A stretch of DNA of 64,000 nt. Origin: Chlamydiales bacterium. Lineage in GTDB: Bacteria; Chlamydiota; Chlamydiia; Chlamydiales; Simkaniaceae. The stretch's first letter is position 1. Each line of letters opens with the position of its first letter. The notes under the pieces were generated by a model. That model worked only from the letters and a program-made list of their open reading frames with translations, had not been told where the DNA came from and did no database searches. The DNA is taken from positions 418,746-482,745 of the forward strand of contig JACKPR010000003.1 of NCBI GenBank assembly GCA_024233395.1, written 5' to 3'. This document shows, piece after piece, positions 42,945-52,476 of this stretch. The position numbers and the translations under genes were made by a program.

Positions 42945-45473
42945 CTATCCCTTTACAACGATGTTAAGGAGTTTTTCAGGTACAAAAATCACCTTCACAA
43001 TATCACCTGCAAGGAATTTTGCCATCTTTTCATCTTTTTGAACGGCTTCTAAAAGAGATTCTTTGGTTTGCCCTTTTGCAAGTTCCCATTTTCCACGGAA
43101 TTTCCCGTTTACTTGAATCACATAAGTCACACTATCTTCTGTAAGATATTTAAGATCAGCCTTAGGAAATGGTGCATACATTAACGATTCATGATGGCCT
43201 AAATGTTCCCAACACTCTTCAGCTAAGTGAGGAGCAAAAGAAGAGAGGGCAATTGTTGCCATTTCAAGGGCTTTTTTAGGATAGGTTTCGAGCTTTGTAA
43301 AGGCATTGACAAATTCCATCATTTTCGAAATCGCTGTATTGAAAAACATCTCTTCAATATCTTTTTGAACCCCTTGCGCGAGTTTGTGAGCAAGTTTCAT
43401 CCCATCTAGGTTTTCTTCATCGCTCACCTTTTCTGATAGAATAAGAGCATAGAATCGATCAAGGAAACGACGGCACCCGCTGATTGCTTCACTATTCCAA
43501 AGCTTTTCCTTATCAAAGGGTCCCATAAACATTTCATAGAGACGAAGGGAATCGGCGCCATATTCTTCGATGATTTCGTCAGGAGGAACTCCATTGAGTT
43601 TTGACTTTGACATTTTCTCAACCATTTCGATGACATCGGAGTGCCGTTCGGCTTCTTCGGGAGCAACATATCCTCCTCCAGGCTTTTTGAAGGATTTTGC
43701 GGTAACAAGTCCTTGATTGCGGAGAGTTTGAAAAGGTTCTATAGTAGACACATAACCACAATCATAAAGGACCTTATGCCAAAAGCGTGAATAGAGTAGA
43801 TGGAGAACCGCATGTTCTACTCCCCCTACATACATGTCGACAGGCATCCAGTATTTTTCTTCTTTCTCTCCCCAAGCTTTATTCTCATTGAGTGGATCAC
43901 AAAAACGGAGGTAATACCAACAAGATCCTGCCCATTGAGGCATTGTATTGGTTTCTCTTTTTGCTTTTTTCCCCGTTTTAGGATCAATAATATTAATCCA
44001 CTCAGGAACATTATCGAGAGGCGTTTTTCCTTCACCTTGAGGCTTATATTCTGTAAGTTCAGGGAGCGTGAGAGGGAGTTCATCTAAGTCAAGGGTCCGC
44101 TTAGATCCATCTTCAAAGTGGAGGATAGGAAAGGGTTCCCCCCAATATCTTTGCCGCGAAAAGAGCCAATCTCGAAGTTTATAGGTAATACACCTTTCAC
44201 CACAGTGGTTTTCTTCCAACCAATCTGCAACAGCTTCTTTAGCCTCCTCCATCTGAAGACCGTTGATATTGAGTTTGTCACTTTTTCCATTAATAATTGT
44301 GCCGCCAGTATTCCAACACCTTTTGCCAGCTAAGACTTCTAGACGCACATCTTCTTTTGTCATTCCTTCAGGAACATCATCTATAATAGGATCATAAGGA
44401 GGAACGACCGTTAGCCCATACTTCTTAGTAAATTCAAAGTCTCGTTCATCACCTCCAGGAACCCCCATAACAGCTCCTGTTCCATAGCCCATCAATACAT
44501 AGTCAGCAACCCAAATAGGAATGAGCTCATTATTAGCAGGGTTAATCGCATAAGCACCTGTCCAAACACCGGTTTTTTCCTTTGCAAGCTCAGTTCTTTC
44601 AAAGTCACTTTTCTTTGCTGTTTCCTTTAAATAAGCCTCTACAGCTTCAGCATGGTCAGACGTTGTGATTTCTTTAACCAAGGGGTGCTCTGGGGAGATC
44701 ACTAAAAAGGTTGTTCCGAAAATCGTATCATGACGCGTTGTAAATACAGTAATAGGTTGCTTGGTTTCGTTTTCTAAAAAGGTAACCTTTGCTCCTTCAC
44801 TTCGACCGATCCAATTTCTTTGAAGGGTTTTTAAATAGTCTGGCCAATCTAAAAGATCGAGGTCATTTAGCAAGCGCTCCGCATACTCAGTAATTTTTAA
44901 AACCCATTGACGAAGAGGTCGTCTTTCAACAGGATAGCCTCCTTCTTTAGCCTTTCCATCTTCCACCTCTTCATTCGCAAGAACCGTTCCTAGAGCAGGA
45001 CAAAAATTGACAAGAATTTCTGCTTCATAAGCAAGTCCTTTTTCATAGAGTTTTGTGAAAATCCATTGGGTCCACTTGTAATAGTCAGGATCACTCGTTG
45101 CAAACTCTCGGTCCCAGTCATAACTAAAGCCTAAAGACTGAAGTTGCCTTCGATAAGTATTGATGTTTTTTTCAGTTGTATCTTTAGGATGCGTTCCTGT
45201 ACGAATTGCATATTGCTCAGCCTGCAGCCCAAAACTATCCCATCCCATAGGATGAAGGACATTATATCCTTGTTGCCGCTTATAACGAGCAAGAATGTCT
45301 GTTGCTGTATAACCTGTCACATGCCCAACATGAAGCCCAGCACCTGAAGGATAGGGAAACATATCTAAAATGTAATATTTAGGTTTAGATGGATCAACCT
45401 CGGCTTTAAAGAGCTTTTTTTCTTTCCAGTGCTTCTGCCACTTCTTTTCAATTTCTAAATGATTGTACTTCAT
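42945..45473 (-). CDS. leuS: Leucyl-tRNA synthetase
   Basis: 842 residues, full length. Class I signature HVGH in PYPSGAGLHVGHVTGYT and KMSKS in VEKMSKSKLNG are intact, as are the editing-domain TTRHDTIFGTTFLV and GYGTGAVMGVPGGDERD segments. Adjacent to waaA downstream. Upstream is a short open frame that may be a remnant. Confidence 0.97.
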   Translation of the reverse strand: MKYNHLEIEKKWQKHWKEKKLFKAEVDPSKPKYYILDMFPYPSGAGLHVGHVTGYTATDILARYKRQQGYNVLHPMGWDSFGLQAEQYAIRTGTHPKDTTEKNINTYRRQLQSLGFSYDWDREFATSDPDYYKWTQWIFTKLYEKGLAYEAEILVNFCPALGTVLANEEVEDGKAKEGGYPVERRPLRQWVLKITEYAERLLNDLDLLDWPDYLKTLQRNWIGRSEGAKVTFLENETKQPITVFTTRHDTIFGTTFLVISPEHPLVKEITTSDHAEAVEAYLKETAKKSDFERTELAKEKTGVWTGAYAINPANNELIPIWVADYVLMGYGTGAVMGVPGGDERDFEFTKKYGLTVVPPYDPIIDDVPEGMTKEDVRLEVLAGKRCWNTGGTIINGKSDKLNINGLQMEEAKEAVADWLEENHCGERCITYKLRDWLFSRQRYWGEPFPILHFEDGSKRTLDLDELPLTLPELTEYKPQGEGKTPLDNVPEWINIIDPKTGKKAKRETNTMPQWAGSCWYYLRFCDPLNENKAWGEKEEKYWMPVDMYVGGVEHAVLHLLYSRFWHKVLYDCGYVSTIEPFQTLRNQGLVTAKSFKKPGGGYVAPEEAERHSDVIEMVEKMSKSKLNGVPPDEIIEEYGADSLRLYEMFMGPFDKEKLWNSEAISGCRRFLDRFYALILSEKVSDEENLDGMKLAHKLAQGVQKDIEEMFFNTAISKMMEFVNAFTKLETYPKKALEMATIALSSFAPHLAEECWEHLGHHESLMYAPFPKADLKYLTEDSVTYVIQVNGKFRGKWELAKGQTKESLLEAVQKDEKMAKFLAGDIVKVIFVPEKLLNIVVKG

Positions 45474-45479
45474 TGTTCT

Positions 45480-45707
45480 TTAGGGTTTTTGTACACGTTT
45501 ACGAGGTTCAATCCCCTCTGAAACTAGATCTAGCACATCATCTTTTAATCCATCCTCCTTCCACATAGCTCCTGCGGCTATTTGATCGTCGGATGAATTA
45601 AAATCTAATGCACCATCTCTTATTTTCGTTAGGGAATACACGCCATAAACGCGTACTATTTTTGATCGAGAATAACAAACCCGTAAAAAAAAAGATAGCC
45701 CCGCTCC
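45480..45707 (-). pseudogene. Open frame directly upstream of leuS, possibly a gene remnant
   Basis: Reading the minus strand from the stop at 45480-45482 back to a TGA at 45708-45710 gives 75 open codons with no clear start. The translation has protein-like composition (RDGALDFNSSDDQIAAGAMW, then KDDVLDLVSEG) and ends just seven bases before the leuS start. Its 5' end lies close to the palindromic element at 45754, which may have broken it. No family recognised. The rest of 45474-46058 holds that element and AT-rich sequence. Confidence 0.3.
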
Positions 45708-45753
45708 TCATCGTTGATTATGAGGATAGATTCATAATATCAAAAATCTACCC

Positions 45754-45923
45754 ATGAACCTATCCCGAGTTAAAAGGGTTATTTGATTTCTTCAGTTTTT
45801 GAACAGATTTTTCAGATTCTTTTTTGATCACATTGTCCATGAGATAAAGGTTCAAAAAAGAAGCTGAAAAAGATAACAAAAAGTGTGGAATAAAAAAACA
45901 TCATTAATTCGGGATAGGTTCAT
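45754..45923. repeat. MITE-like element, TGAACCTATCC family, long copy A
   Basis: ATGAACCTATCCCGAGTTAA at 45754 and its complement ending at 45923 are the terminal inverted repeats. The interior, with TTGATTTCTTCAGTTTTTGAACAG-like and AAGTGTGGAATAAAAAA sequences (given here in parts), recurs in the element at 57385-57550. The centre can fold (TTCTTTTTTGATC/GTTCAAAAAAGAA). 170 bp, no coding content. Confidence 0.85.
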
Positions 45924-46058
45924 TAATATTGGTTCAGAGAAATTTAATAAATTAAGTAAACTAATTATTTTGATCTCTACTTGCAATAAATAATGTTCTT
46001 TCATATTATATTGGTTGAAAGGTGATTCAAATCTTAATTTTACAAAAAACTGGGAAAA

Positions 46059-47504
46059 ATGGTCGAAACAAACATCTTTAGAAAGAACAAGATTAACCTC
46101 GAGGACTATGATTATCAAAAGGATATTCAAAATAGAGTCCTCTTGTCACATTTTTCCACAGAAGACTTAGAGGTCTTAGAGGAAATCGTTTACAGCTCTC
46201 AAAAGATCCCCATTAGTCGACTTGTCGATCAACTCGACAAGAATCTAGATAAGCTTTATGCCATTCTCGAGAAACTATCCAAAACCGATCTCTTTAAGAT
46301 AGAAGAGGATACGGTTGTTGTCGATAAAGAGATGCGAAAATATTTTGAAACACAAATCCAGAAGTTTGAAGACGACTTCACTCCTGGAATGGAATTCCTT
46401 CAGGCTCTCTTAAAAAAGGTCCCAATTCATGTCCTACCTAATTGGTACCCGATCCCAAGAACGTCAAATAATATTTTTAACTCCTTGATCGAAAAGTATC
46501 TCGAGACCCCTCAAACATTCCAAAGATATCTTACCGAACTCAACCTCGGTGATCCAATTCTAAATGGAATTGTGACCGATCTCTTTGAAGCTCCTGAACA
46601 TAAGATGTATTCTTCAGATATCCGAGCGAAATATAAGCTTTCTGAAGAAGCTTTTGAGGAACATCTTCTTTATTTAGAGTTCAATCTCGTTTGCTGTCTT
46701 GTTTACGAGAAAAAAGATGGCGAATGGATTGAAGTTGTCACTTTATTTAAAGAATGGAAAGATTACCTTAACTTCTTAAAGGAAAGTCAGCCTAAAGAAA
46801 TTTCAAAGAAAAGCGATGTAAAAAGAACGCGCCCCCATGATTTTTCTTTTGTAGAAGATATGTCTACCTTGCTCGCTCTTTCCATGACTAAACCCCTTTA
46901 TCTTCGACTGAATGAGGAAGAAGAGTGGGTCTTCGAAAAAGCCTCGGCAAATGCCGCCTCAAAACAATGTAAGGGATTTGACCTTAAAACAGAGGAAGGA
47001 CACGAACACTTCCATCGCTACATGTCAAAAGTCATTCAAAAGCTCCTCTTTTTAAAACTCGCTCACATTGAAGGAAATCAACTGATTGCTTCAGATGATG
47101 CCGAGGAATGGCTAGCCCTTCCTATTGAAAAGCGTGCTTTAAATACTTACAAAGTCACTCTTTCGAGTTATCCTTTTTCTGAATTCGCTAAGGAAATCTG
47201 CACAGAACGAAACATTCATGAAATTGAGAAAAGCATCAGCCGTATCATTGATTCCGGCTGGGTCCTCTTTGATGAGTTCTTAAATGGCATCATTGCTCCC
47301 ATTAGCGAAAATAGTAAGATGTCCCTAAAGAAAACGGGAAGATATTGGAAATACTCTCTTCCTGACTACTCTGAAGATGAAATGGCCCTCATTCGTCTTA
47401 TCATCTTTAACTGGCTCTTTGAAGGCGGGATCATTGCAACTGGTTCGTACCAAGGAAAAGAGTGCCTTCGCATCACCCCTCTTGGCCAATCAATGTTTGG
47501 CTAA
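46059..47504 (+). CDS. Conserved-looking hypothetical protein with winged-helix-like C-terminus
   Basis: 481 residues, acidic and mostly helical, with no signal peptide and no membrane segment. The C-terminal 60 residues end with WLFEGGIIATGSYQGKECLRITPLGQSMFG (quoted by parts: WLFEGGI, the beta-hairpin GSYQGKECLRITPLG), a wing-type hairpin that resembles the helicase-associated domains of XPB-like proteins and other winged helices. Several earlier segments show HTH-like spacing, such as ISRLVDQLDKNLDKLYAILEKL. I do not know the family. It starts a plus-strand set that includes the PEBP and TerC genes. Confidence 0.7.
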   Translation: MVETNIFRKNKINLEDYDYQKDIQNRVLLSHFSTEDLEVLEEIVYSSQKIPISRLVDQLDKNLDKLYAILEKLSKTDLFKIEEDTVVVDKEMRKYFETQIQKFEDDFTPGMEFLQALLKKVPIHVLPNWYPIPRTSNNIFNSLIEKYLETPQTFQRYLTELNLGDPILNGIVTDLFEAPEHKMYSSDIRAKYKLSEEAFEEHLLYLEFNLVCCLVYEKKDGEWIEVVTLFKEWKDYLNFLKESQPKEISKKSDVKRTRPHDFSFVEDMSTLLALSMTKPLYLRLNEEEEWVFEKASANAASKQCKGFDLKTEEGHEHFHRYMSKVIQKLLFLKLAHIEGNQLIASDDAEEWLALPIEKRALNTYKVTLSSYPFSEFAKEICTERNIHEIEKSISRIIDSGWVLFDEFLNGIIAPISENSKMSLKKTGRYWKYSLPDYSEDEMALIRLIIFNWLFEGGIIATGSYQGKECLRITPLGQSMFG

Positions 47505-47560
47505 GCAACCTCTTCTCAAATTTTATTGTTAAAAAAAACATTCTTTTATAAAAGGAAGTT

Positions 47561-48136
47561 ATGAAGATAGTAAAATTCCTTTTAGTGATTTCTGTTCTAA
47601 CTTTCTTTTCAGCCTGTCAAAAAGAGTGCAGTGCCACTTTTTGTAAAGGGGCAACCGCTGATAGTTACAGTCCCGACTTTAAAGTCTATATGACAGGAGT
47701 CGGAGATCAATATATCCCTCTAAAATACGCTTGTTCTTCCTCAAAAAAAATGGGAATCTCTCCCCCTATATCTTGGGAAGGAGTTCCTAAAACTGCGACA
47801 AGAATGCATCTTTTAGTTGAAGATGCCACCTGCACATATATGTGTAATGACTGTTGTAAATACCATCACTGGCAATTAGATTTCCCTTTAAATGACCCCT
47901 CTTTTCCCTATCAAAATGGGTTGCCTGAAAATGCGAGTATCAGTGAGGCATTAAAACCTTACACCCTTCCAAATTCAAGCAATCTAAAAGAATACATGAA
48001 CTTTTGTCCTCCTAAAGATCAAACCCATGCGATTGTGATTCAACTGACTGCTTATCACATGGAGGGAGGAAAAAAAATCATTGATGGCCGTTCTCAAAGC
48101 CGCCCCTATCTCATCTCCCTAGAGACACAACAATAA
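47561..48136 (+). CDS. PEBP (YbhB/YbcL)-family lipoprotein
   Basis: 191 residues with a lipoprotein signal ending FFSAC, so Cys19 is probably lipidated. GISPPISWEGVPKTATRMHLLVED is the PEBP ligand-site core (given here as its key words GISPPISW and MHLLVED), followed by HHWQLDFPL, the equivalent of HWVVYNIP. Between these is a Cys-rich loop CTYMCNDCC, unusual for the family, which could bind metal or form disulfides. Chlamydia encodes a PEBP homologue (ybcL). Function unknown in bacteria; membrane-anchored in the periplasm. The start is preceded by AAAGGAAG. Confidence 0.85.
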   Translation: MKIVKFLLVISVLTFFSACQKECSATFCKGATADSYSPDFKVYMTGVGDQYIPLKYACSSSKKMGISPPISWEGVPKTATRMHLLVEDATCTYMCNDCCKYHHWQLDFPLNDPSFPYQNGLPENASISEALKPYTLPNSSNLKEYMNFCPPKDQTHAIVIQLTAYHMEGGKKIIDGRSQSRPYLISLETQQ

Positions 48137-48188
48137 ACTCTCCTTTCTCTATGTTGATAGCAATCTTCAAAGATGATACAAGGAAGAA

Positions 48189-48866
48189 ATGTTTGACCAA
48201 ACCTTTTCTCTTGTTGATATTCCTCGTTTGTTCACTCTCATTTTTTTGGAAGGAGTGCTTTCGCTTGATAATGCATTAGCGATTGCTTTAATTGTTCGAG
48301 GACTCCCACAGGCAATGCGCCAAAAAGCTCTTTTTATTGGGCTTGTTTCTGCAGTGGTCTTACGGGCATTTGGTGTTTTAAGCGCAGCCTATCTGATTCA
48401 ACTTTTATGGGTACAGATCATTGGAGGGATTTACCTCCTTTATCTATCTCTTTCTCATTTAATCACAAATAGACGTGCAGAAGTTCGAAGACCACGGCGT
48501 AGGAATTTTTGGACAACTGTTTTTCTTGTAGAAATCACTGATTTTATCTTTGCTATTGACTCGATTCTTGCCGGGCTTGCCTTGGTTGGAGTTTCATTTG
48601 CACATCATGAATTTCCTCCAAAAATTTGGATTGTCTACCTTGGTGGTCTTTCAGGTCTTATTATGATGCGTTTTGCAGCAAAATTTTTCACAGACATCAT
48701 CGATCGCTTTCCTCGCTTAGAAACCGGGGCTCACCTTATTGTTGGATGGATTGGCTTAAAACTTATCTTAGACGTTTCGTTGAAAGGTCTGCCTCTATGG
48801 GCAGAGCCCATTTTTTGGATGGGAATCGTTCTCTTTTTTGCTTTCGGGTTTATTAAGAAACGTTAG
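48189..48866 (+). CDS. TerC-family integral membrane protein
   Basis: 225 residues, seven or so membrane segments. EGVLSLDNALAIAL near the start and DFIFAIDSILAGLAL in the middle are the two acidic-residue motifs of the family, whose members handle divalent metals, notably manganese export and protein metalation. The stop overlaps the convergent lipoprotein gene by 14 nt. Basic C-terminal tail (GFIKKR). Confidence 0.88.
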   Translation: MFDQTFSLVDIPRLFTLIFLEGVLSLDNALAIALIVRGLPQAMRQKALFIGLVSAVVLRAFGVLSAAYLIQLLWVQIIGGIYLLYLSLSHLITNRRAEVRRPRRRNFWTTVFLVEITDFIFAIDSILAGLALVGVSFAHHEFPPKIWIVYLGGLSGLIMMRFAAKFFTDIIDRFPRLETGAHLIVGWIGLKLILDVSLKGLPLWAEPIFWMGIVLFFAFGFIKKR

Positions 48867-49338
48867 AAGTCGCTTCATAAGCTAAAAATTGATAGGCATC
48901 GATGGCATCATCTTTATGACGTGGACGAGAAGGAAAGCATTTGATGGTCAGCTCGGTCCCATAATTTTTCCGCTTAACAAGCGTTTCATAAGTTTTCGTT
49001 ACCGGTTCCTTGCGATCGGACCAAAAGTCCTCAAAAAACGTTGTTTGTTCATCTTTAGTTCTAACCAAAGAGCTCTTCGTCAAATCTTTACTATCTTCTA
49101 TAATAAAGTAACGATAACCGTAGTTCGAAGCAACTTCTGCAGCCCTTCTTAGGGCATACCGATGCACATCTTCAGGATCAATCGAGGTATCTCCTCGATA
49201 GGTTACAACAAAACGATCTGTCGTCATTCGATAGTCTGAATACCCAATTCCTTGAAAATCTTTCTCATGGTAATGGTTGACTCCGCAACCAACTGTTAAA
49301 AACCCTAGAAGTAGTGAAGTAAGAATCCCCTTCTTCAT
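48853..49338 (-). CDS. Lipoprotein of unknown function (CC0125/CC1285-like)
   Basis: 161 residues; lipobox LTVGC gives a lipidated Cys18. The mature part, GIGYSDYRMTTDRFVVTYRGDTSIDPEDVHRYALRRAAEVASNYGYRYFIIED, taken by its landmarks GYSDYR, FVVTYRG, ALRRAAE and GYRYFII, matches a family of unnamed bacterial lipoproteins found in proteobacteria and chlamydiae. It is probably in the periplasm or on the outer membrane. Convergent with terC. Function unknown. Confidence 0.78.
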   Translation of the reverse strand: MKKGILTSLLLGFLTVGCGVNHYHEKDFQGIGYSDYRMTTDRFVVTYRGDTSIDPEDVHRYALRRAAEVASNYGYRYFIIEDSKDLTKSSLVRTKDEQTTFFEDFWSDRKEPVTKTYETLVKRKNYGTELTIKCFPSRPRHKDDAIDAYQFLAYEATSNVS

Positions 49339-49453
49339 CTTCTTTCCTTTGTTTTGCTATTTAGTGGGTAGATGATACCTATCCTAAATTGGAATTGTCA
49401 ATGGAGAAGAAAATCCTTGATGGCAAACCCTTCTCCTGGGACAATATGTGGTT

Positions 49454-49909
49454 ATGAGTAAGAAAAGTGAATCAGAGCTTGTCTCTAACCGGCGTGCTCG
49501 ACATGAATATGAAATTCTTGAAACCTTTGAAGCTGGAATTGCTCTTCAAGGAACCGAGATTAAATCTTTGAGAAACCATGGAGGCTCTCTGCAGGATGCT
49601 TTCGTGATGATTTCTAAAAGCGAAGCTTGGCTCAAGAATTCTTCCATAGCTCCCTATTCTTTTGGGAATATTCATAACCACGAAGAGCGTCGAGATCGAA
49701 AACTTCTCCTCCATAAAAGGGAGATCGATAAGCTCAAACGCTCAACAGAGCAGAAAGGGCTAACCGTTATTCCCCTTTCCATTTACCTAAGCAAGGGGAA
49801 AGCAAAGGTGAAGATTGCTATTGCTCGAGGAAAAAAGCATTATGATAAACGTTCTGCCATTAAAGAAAGGGAACAAAAACGTTCAATAGAACGCGTGCTT
49901 AAAGGTTAA
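49454..49909 (+). CDS. smpB: SsrA-binding protein
   Basis: Works with tmRNA in trans-translation to release stalled ribosomes. About 151 residues. NRRARHEYEILETFEAGI and LQGTEIKSLR with the following GGSLQDAFV are the SmpB core; the basic tail AIARGKKHYDKR (tmRNA/ribosome contact) is intact. The open frame begins with GTG at 49448; the ATG at 49454 is more usual. It precedes a secreted hydrolase and dnaN-recF, as smpB is close to dnaN-recF in Chlamydia. Confidence 0.96.
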   Translation: MSKKSESELVSNRRARHEYEILETFEAGIALQGTEIKSLRNHGGSLQDAFVMISKSEAWLKNSSIAPYSFGNIHNHEERRDRKLLLHKREIDKLKRSTEQKGLTVIPLSIYLSKGKAKVKIAIARGKKHYDKRSAIKEREQKRSIERVLKG

Positions 49910-49925
49910 TAGTTAAGGAGTAAGC

Positions 49926-51308
49926 GTGAAGTTTTTATTTTTTGCCCTAGTGACATCAACCCTTTTTGGAATAAATGCCGAAGAACTTTCTGGGGATTGG
50001 TGTGGCAAAATCGAAAACATAGGAGGATGCCTCTCACTGAATCTACACATCACAAAAGATTTAGAGGGAAGTCTGGAATGTGTCGAACAAAAGGTCTCTC
50101 TTCCTCTGAATGATGTCGCTTTTGATGGCACTCATTTCTCTTTTAAAATCGACGCCGTTTCAGCTTCATATAAAGGAATGGTAGAACAGGATAAAATTGT
50201 AGGAATATTTTCACAGGGAACTGAGATGCCGCTACATTTATCAAGAGGCGTTCTTATTGCTTCTCCACTTTCTAGACCTCAAGAAGAAAAGGCTCTCAAA
50301 AACACTCACCCTGTTGAAAATATCCAAATCATAAATGGAGAAATTTCTCTAGCAGGAACATTTGTAACCCCTAGTGGAAAAGAAACGTTTCCTACAGTTC
50401 TATTTATTCCTGGTTCAGGGCCCCTTGATCGAGATGAAACTTTTTGCACTCACAAGCCCTTTCTCGTTATTGCAAATCATTTAGCTGATCATGGGATTGC
50501 ATCTCTTCGGATCGATAAAAGAGGAGTCGGTGAATCTGAGGGTGATTTTTCTAAGGCAACCTATCAAGACTTTATCAAGGATTATCTAGCGGCTATATCC
50601 TATTTGAAAACAGAAAAAAAAGGGACAATTCTAGGTCTGATTACTCATAGTGAAGGGGCAATGCTTGCTCCTGAAATTGCTACAGTATCTCCAGATGTCA
50701 ATTTTATGATTCTTTTAGCGGGTCCTGGAACAACAGGTTTAGAGGTGCTTCTTAAGCAGAATGCTCTTATTCTTCAAGCAAACGGCGTTGAACAAAAGGC
50801 CATAGATCAACATGTAGTACTTCTTAAAAAAATATGCACCTTATTCCAGGAGGGAGTTTCCATAGAAAACTTAAAAACGACGATCAAAACTGAGATTTCA
50901 ACTGCTCATCCTGATGTCCAAAAACAATGGAAAGACTTAGATCCTCTTCTTAAAATGATTTCTGCTCCCTGGTTTCAATCATTTCTAACCTATGATCCTC
51001 AACCCTATCTCTCTAAAGTTAATGTTCCTACTCTTGCGATTAATGGTTCTATTGATCTTCAAGTTTGCCCCAAACAAAATCTCTATAGAATTGAAAAAGC
51101 TTTAAAAGAAGGCAATAACCCTCCCCTACTCACGATTGAGCTAGAAGGGGTTAACCATGCACTTCAACATGGGGTTACAGGCTCTCCCAATGAATATGCT
51201 ACAATTGAAGAAACGGTTGCTCCAGAAATTTTAGAGCTTATCACAAGATGGATTCATCAGGTTTCTTTTCCCAATGTGAATAAAAATGATGAATCATCTG
51301 ATAGTTGA
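49926..51308 (+). CDS. Secreted alpha/beta hydrolase
   Basis: 460 residues, with a signal peptide (MKFLFFALVTSTLFGINA). The N-terminal 110 residues are a beta-rich domain (LSGDWCGKIENIGGCLSLNLHI) and the rest an alpha/beta-hydrolase: FIPGSGPLDRDE for the oxyanion strand, RIDKRGVGESEG, the nucleophile elbow HSEGAM and a final NHAL near the C-terminus. Similar proteins act as esterases or acyl-peptide hydrolases. It intervenes between smpB and dnaN. Periplasmic or secreted; substrate unknown. Confidence 0.82.
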   Translation: MKFLFFALVTSTLFGINAEELSGDWCGKIENIGGCLSLNLHITKDLEGSLECVEQKVSLPLNDVAFDGTHFSFKIDAVSASYKGMVEQDKIVGIFSQGTEMPLHLSRGVLIASPLSRPQEEKALKNTHPVENIQIINGEISLAGTFVTPSGKETFPTVLFIPGSGPLDRDETFCTHKPFLVIANHLADHGIASLRIDKRGVGESEGDFSKATYQDFIKDYLAAISYLKTEKKGTILGLITHSEGAMLAPEIATVSPDVNFMILLAGPGTTGLEVLLKQNALILQANGVEQKAIDQHVVLLKKICTLFQEGVSIENLKTTIKTEISTAHPDVQKQWKDLDPLLKMISAPWFQSFLTYDPQPYLSKVNVPTLAINGSIDLQVCPKQNLYRIEKALKEGNNPPLLTIELEGVNHALQHGVTGSPNEYATIEETVAPEILELITRWIHQVSFPNVNKNDESSDS

Positions 51309-51356
51309 CACACTTTCTTACTTACTCTATTCTTAGAGGAAAATTTCAGAGGTCTT

Positions 51357-52457
51357 ATGAAGGTAATTTTATCCCGTCCTGAACTGGCAAATTTGATTGG
51401 AAATATTCAAAGCGTCGTCTCCAATAAACCCGCAATCCCTATCTTAGCTAATGTCTTAATCGAAGCTGAAAGAGGTCTTTTGACTGTCAGCGCAACGGAC
51501 TTAACGGTAAGCATGCGCGCTCAAATGGAAGCCAATATTACAGAAGAGGGAGCTATTACCTTGCCTGCACGTCGATTCTTTCAGTTGATTCGGGAGCTAA
51601 CAGTTCCTGAAATTGAACTGAGAACAACAACAGATGAAATTGCCTATGTTCAAGCAGGAACTTCAGAATTCCGTCTCAATGGAATTAATCGGTGTGAATT
51701 CCCATCCCTTCCCGATTTGACTCAAGGGGAACATTTCATTATGCGCGTTGATGCCTTTAAAGAAATGCTCTCAAAGTCTGTGTTTGCTGCTGCAAAAGAA
51801 GATAGCCGCCATGTTTTAAATGGTGTTTTGATGCAAATCGAAAATAGTAATGCAACATTTATTGGAACAGATGGAAAACGGCTCGCTAAAGTGAACACTC
51901 CTATCGATGTGAATCCTGAACACAAGCATAACTATCTTATTCCTTTAAAAGCTGTCGAAGAAATCGTAAAATCCCTTGATGGTGATGAAGCGGTAAAAGT
52001 CAGCCTTATGACTGATAAAATTGGGATTGAATGTGGCTCTACGGTTCTTATTACAAAACTCCTTTCCGGTGACTATCCCGATGTAGAACGCGTCATTCCA
52101 AAGACAAGCACCTTTAACCTTACCTTGCATCGTGAAGAGTTGATGGCCTTATTAAAGCAAGTCGCTCTCTTTACAACCGATAAGAGTCATTCGGTTCACT
52201 TTACTTTAACTACTGGAGAACTAACGCTTACCGCGAATTCAAGTGAAATCGGTGATGGAAAGGTTTCTATGCCTGTAGATTATTCTGGCGAGCCTTTTGA
52301 AATCGCCTTTAACCCCTTCTTCTTCCATGATATTCTCCGTCACTGCTCGGATGAAACGGTCAACTTTGCGATTACAACTCCGCACAATCCCGGCCTGATT
52401 ACCGATTCAACAACGGCTAATTTTGTGATCATGCCGATGCGTTTAGCAAATGTCTAA
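51357..52457 (+). CDS. dnaN: DNA polymerase III sliding clamp (beta subunit)
   Basis: 366 residues, three-fold clamp architecture. Visible: the start MKVILSRPELANLIGNIQ, KPAIPILANVLIEAE, FEMLS-like AFKEMLSKSVFAAAKEDSRHVLNGV, TDGKRLA in the second domain and the C-terminal FVIMPMRLANV. It sits 20 nt before recF, the conserved dnaN-recF pair. Confidence 0.97.
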   Translation: MKVILSRPELANLIGNIQSVVSNKPAIPILANVLIEAERGLLTVSATDLTVSMRAQMEANITEEGAITLPARRFFQLIRELTVPEIELRTTTDEIAYVQAGTSEFRLNGINRCEFPSLPDLTQGEHFIMRVDAFKEMLSKSVFAAAKEDSRHVLNGVLMQIENSNATFIGTDGKRLAKVNTPIDVNPEHKHNYLIPLKAVEEIVKSLDGDEAVKVSLMTDKIGIECGSTVLITKLLSGDYPDVERVIPKTSTFNLTLHREELMALLKQVALFTTDKSHSVHFTLTTGELTLTANSSEIGDGKVSMPVDYSGEPFEIAFNPFFFHDILRHCSDETVNFAITTPHNPGLITDSTTANFVIMPMRLANV

Positions 52458-52476
52458 TTATCAATTAGGTTAGTTT

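Noticed and set aside
43826..44290. Open frames overlapping leuS on both strands
   Set aside because: Shadows of the leucyl-tRNA synthetase frame, which has full domain support.
45852..46130. 92-codon minus-strand frame before the gene at 46059
   Set aside because: It runs through the palindromic element and the start of a supported plus-strand gene; composition is not protein-like.
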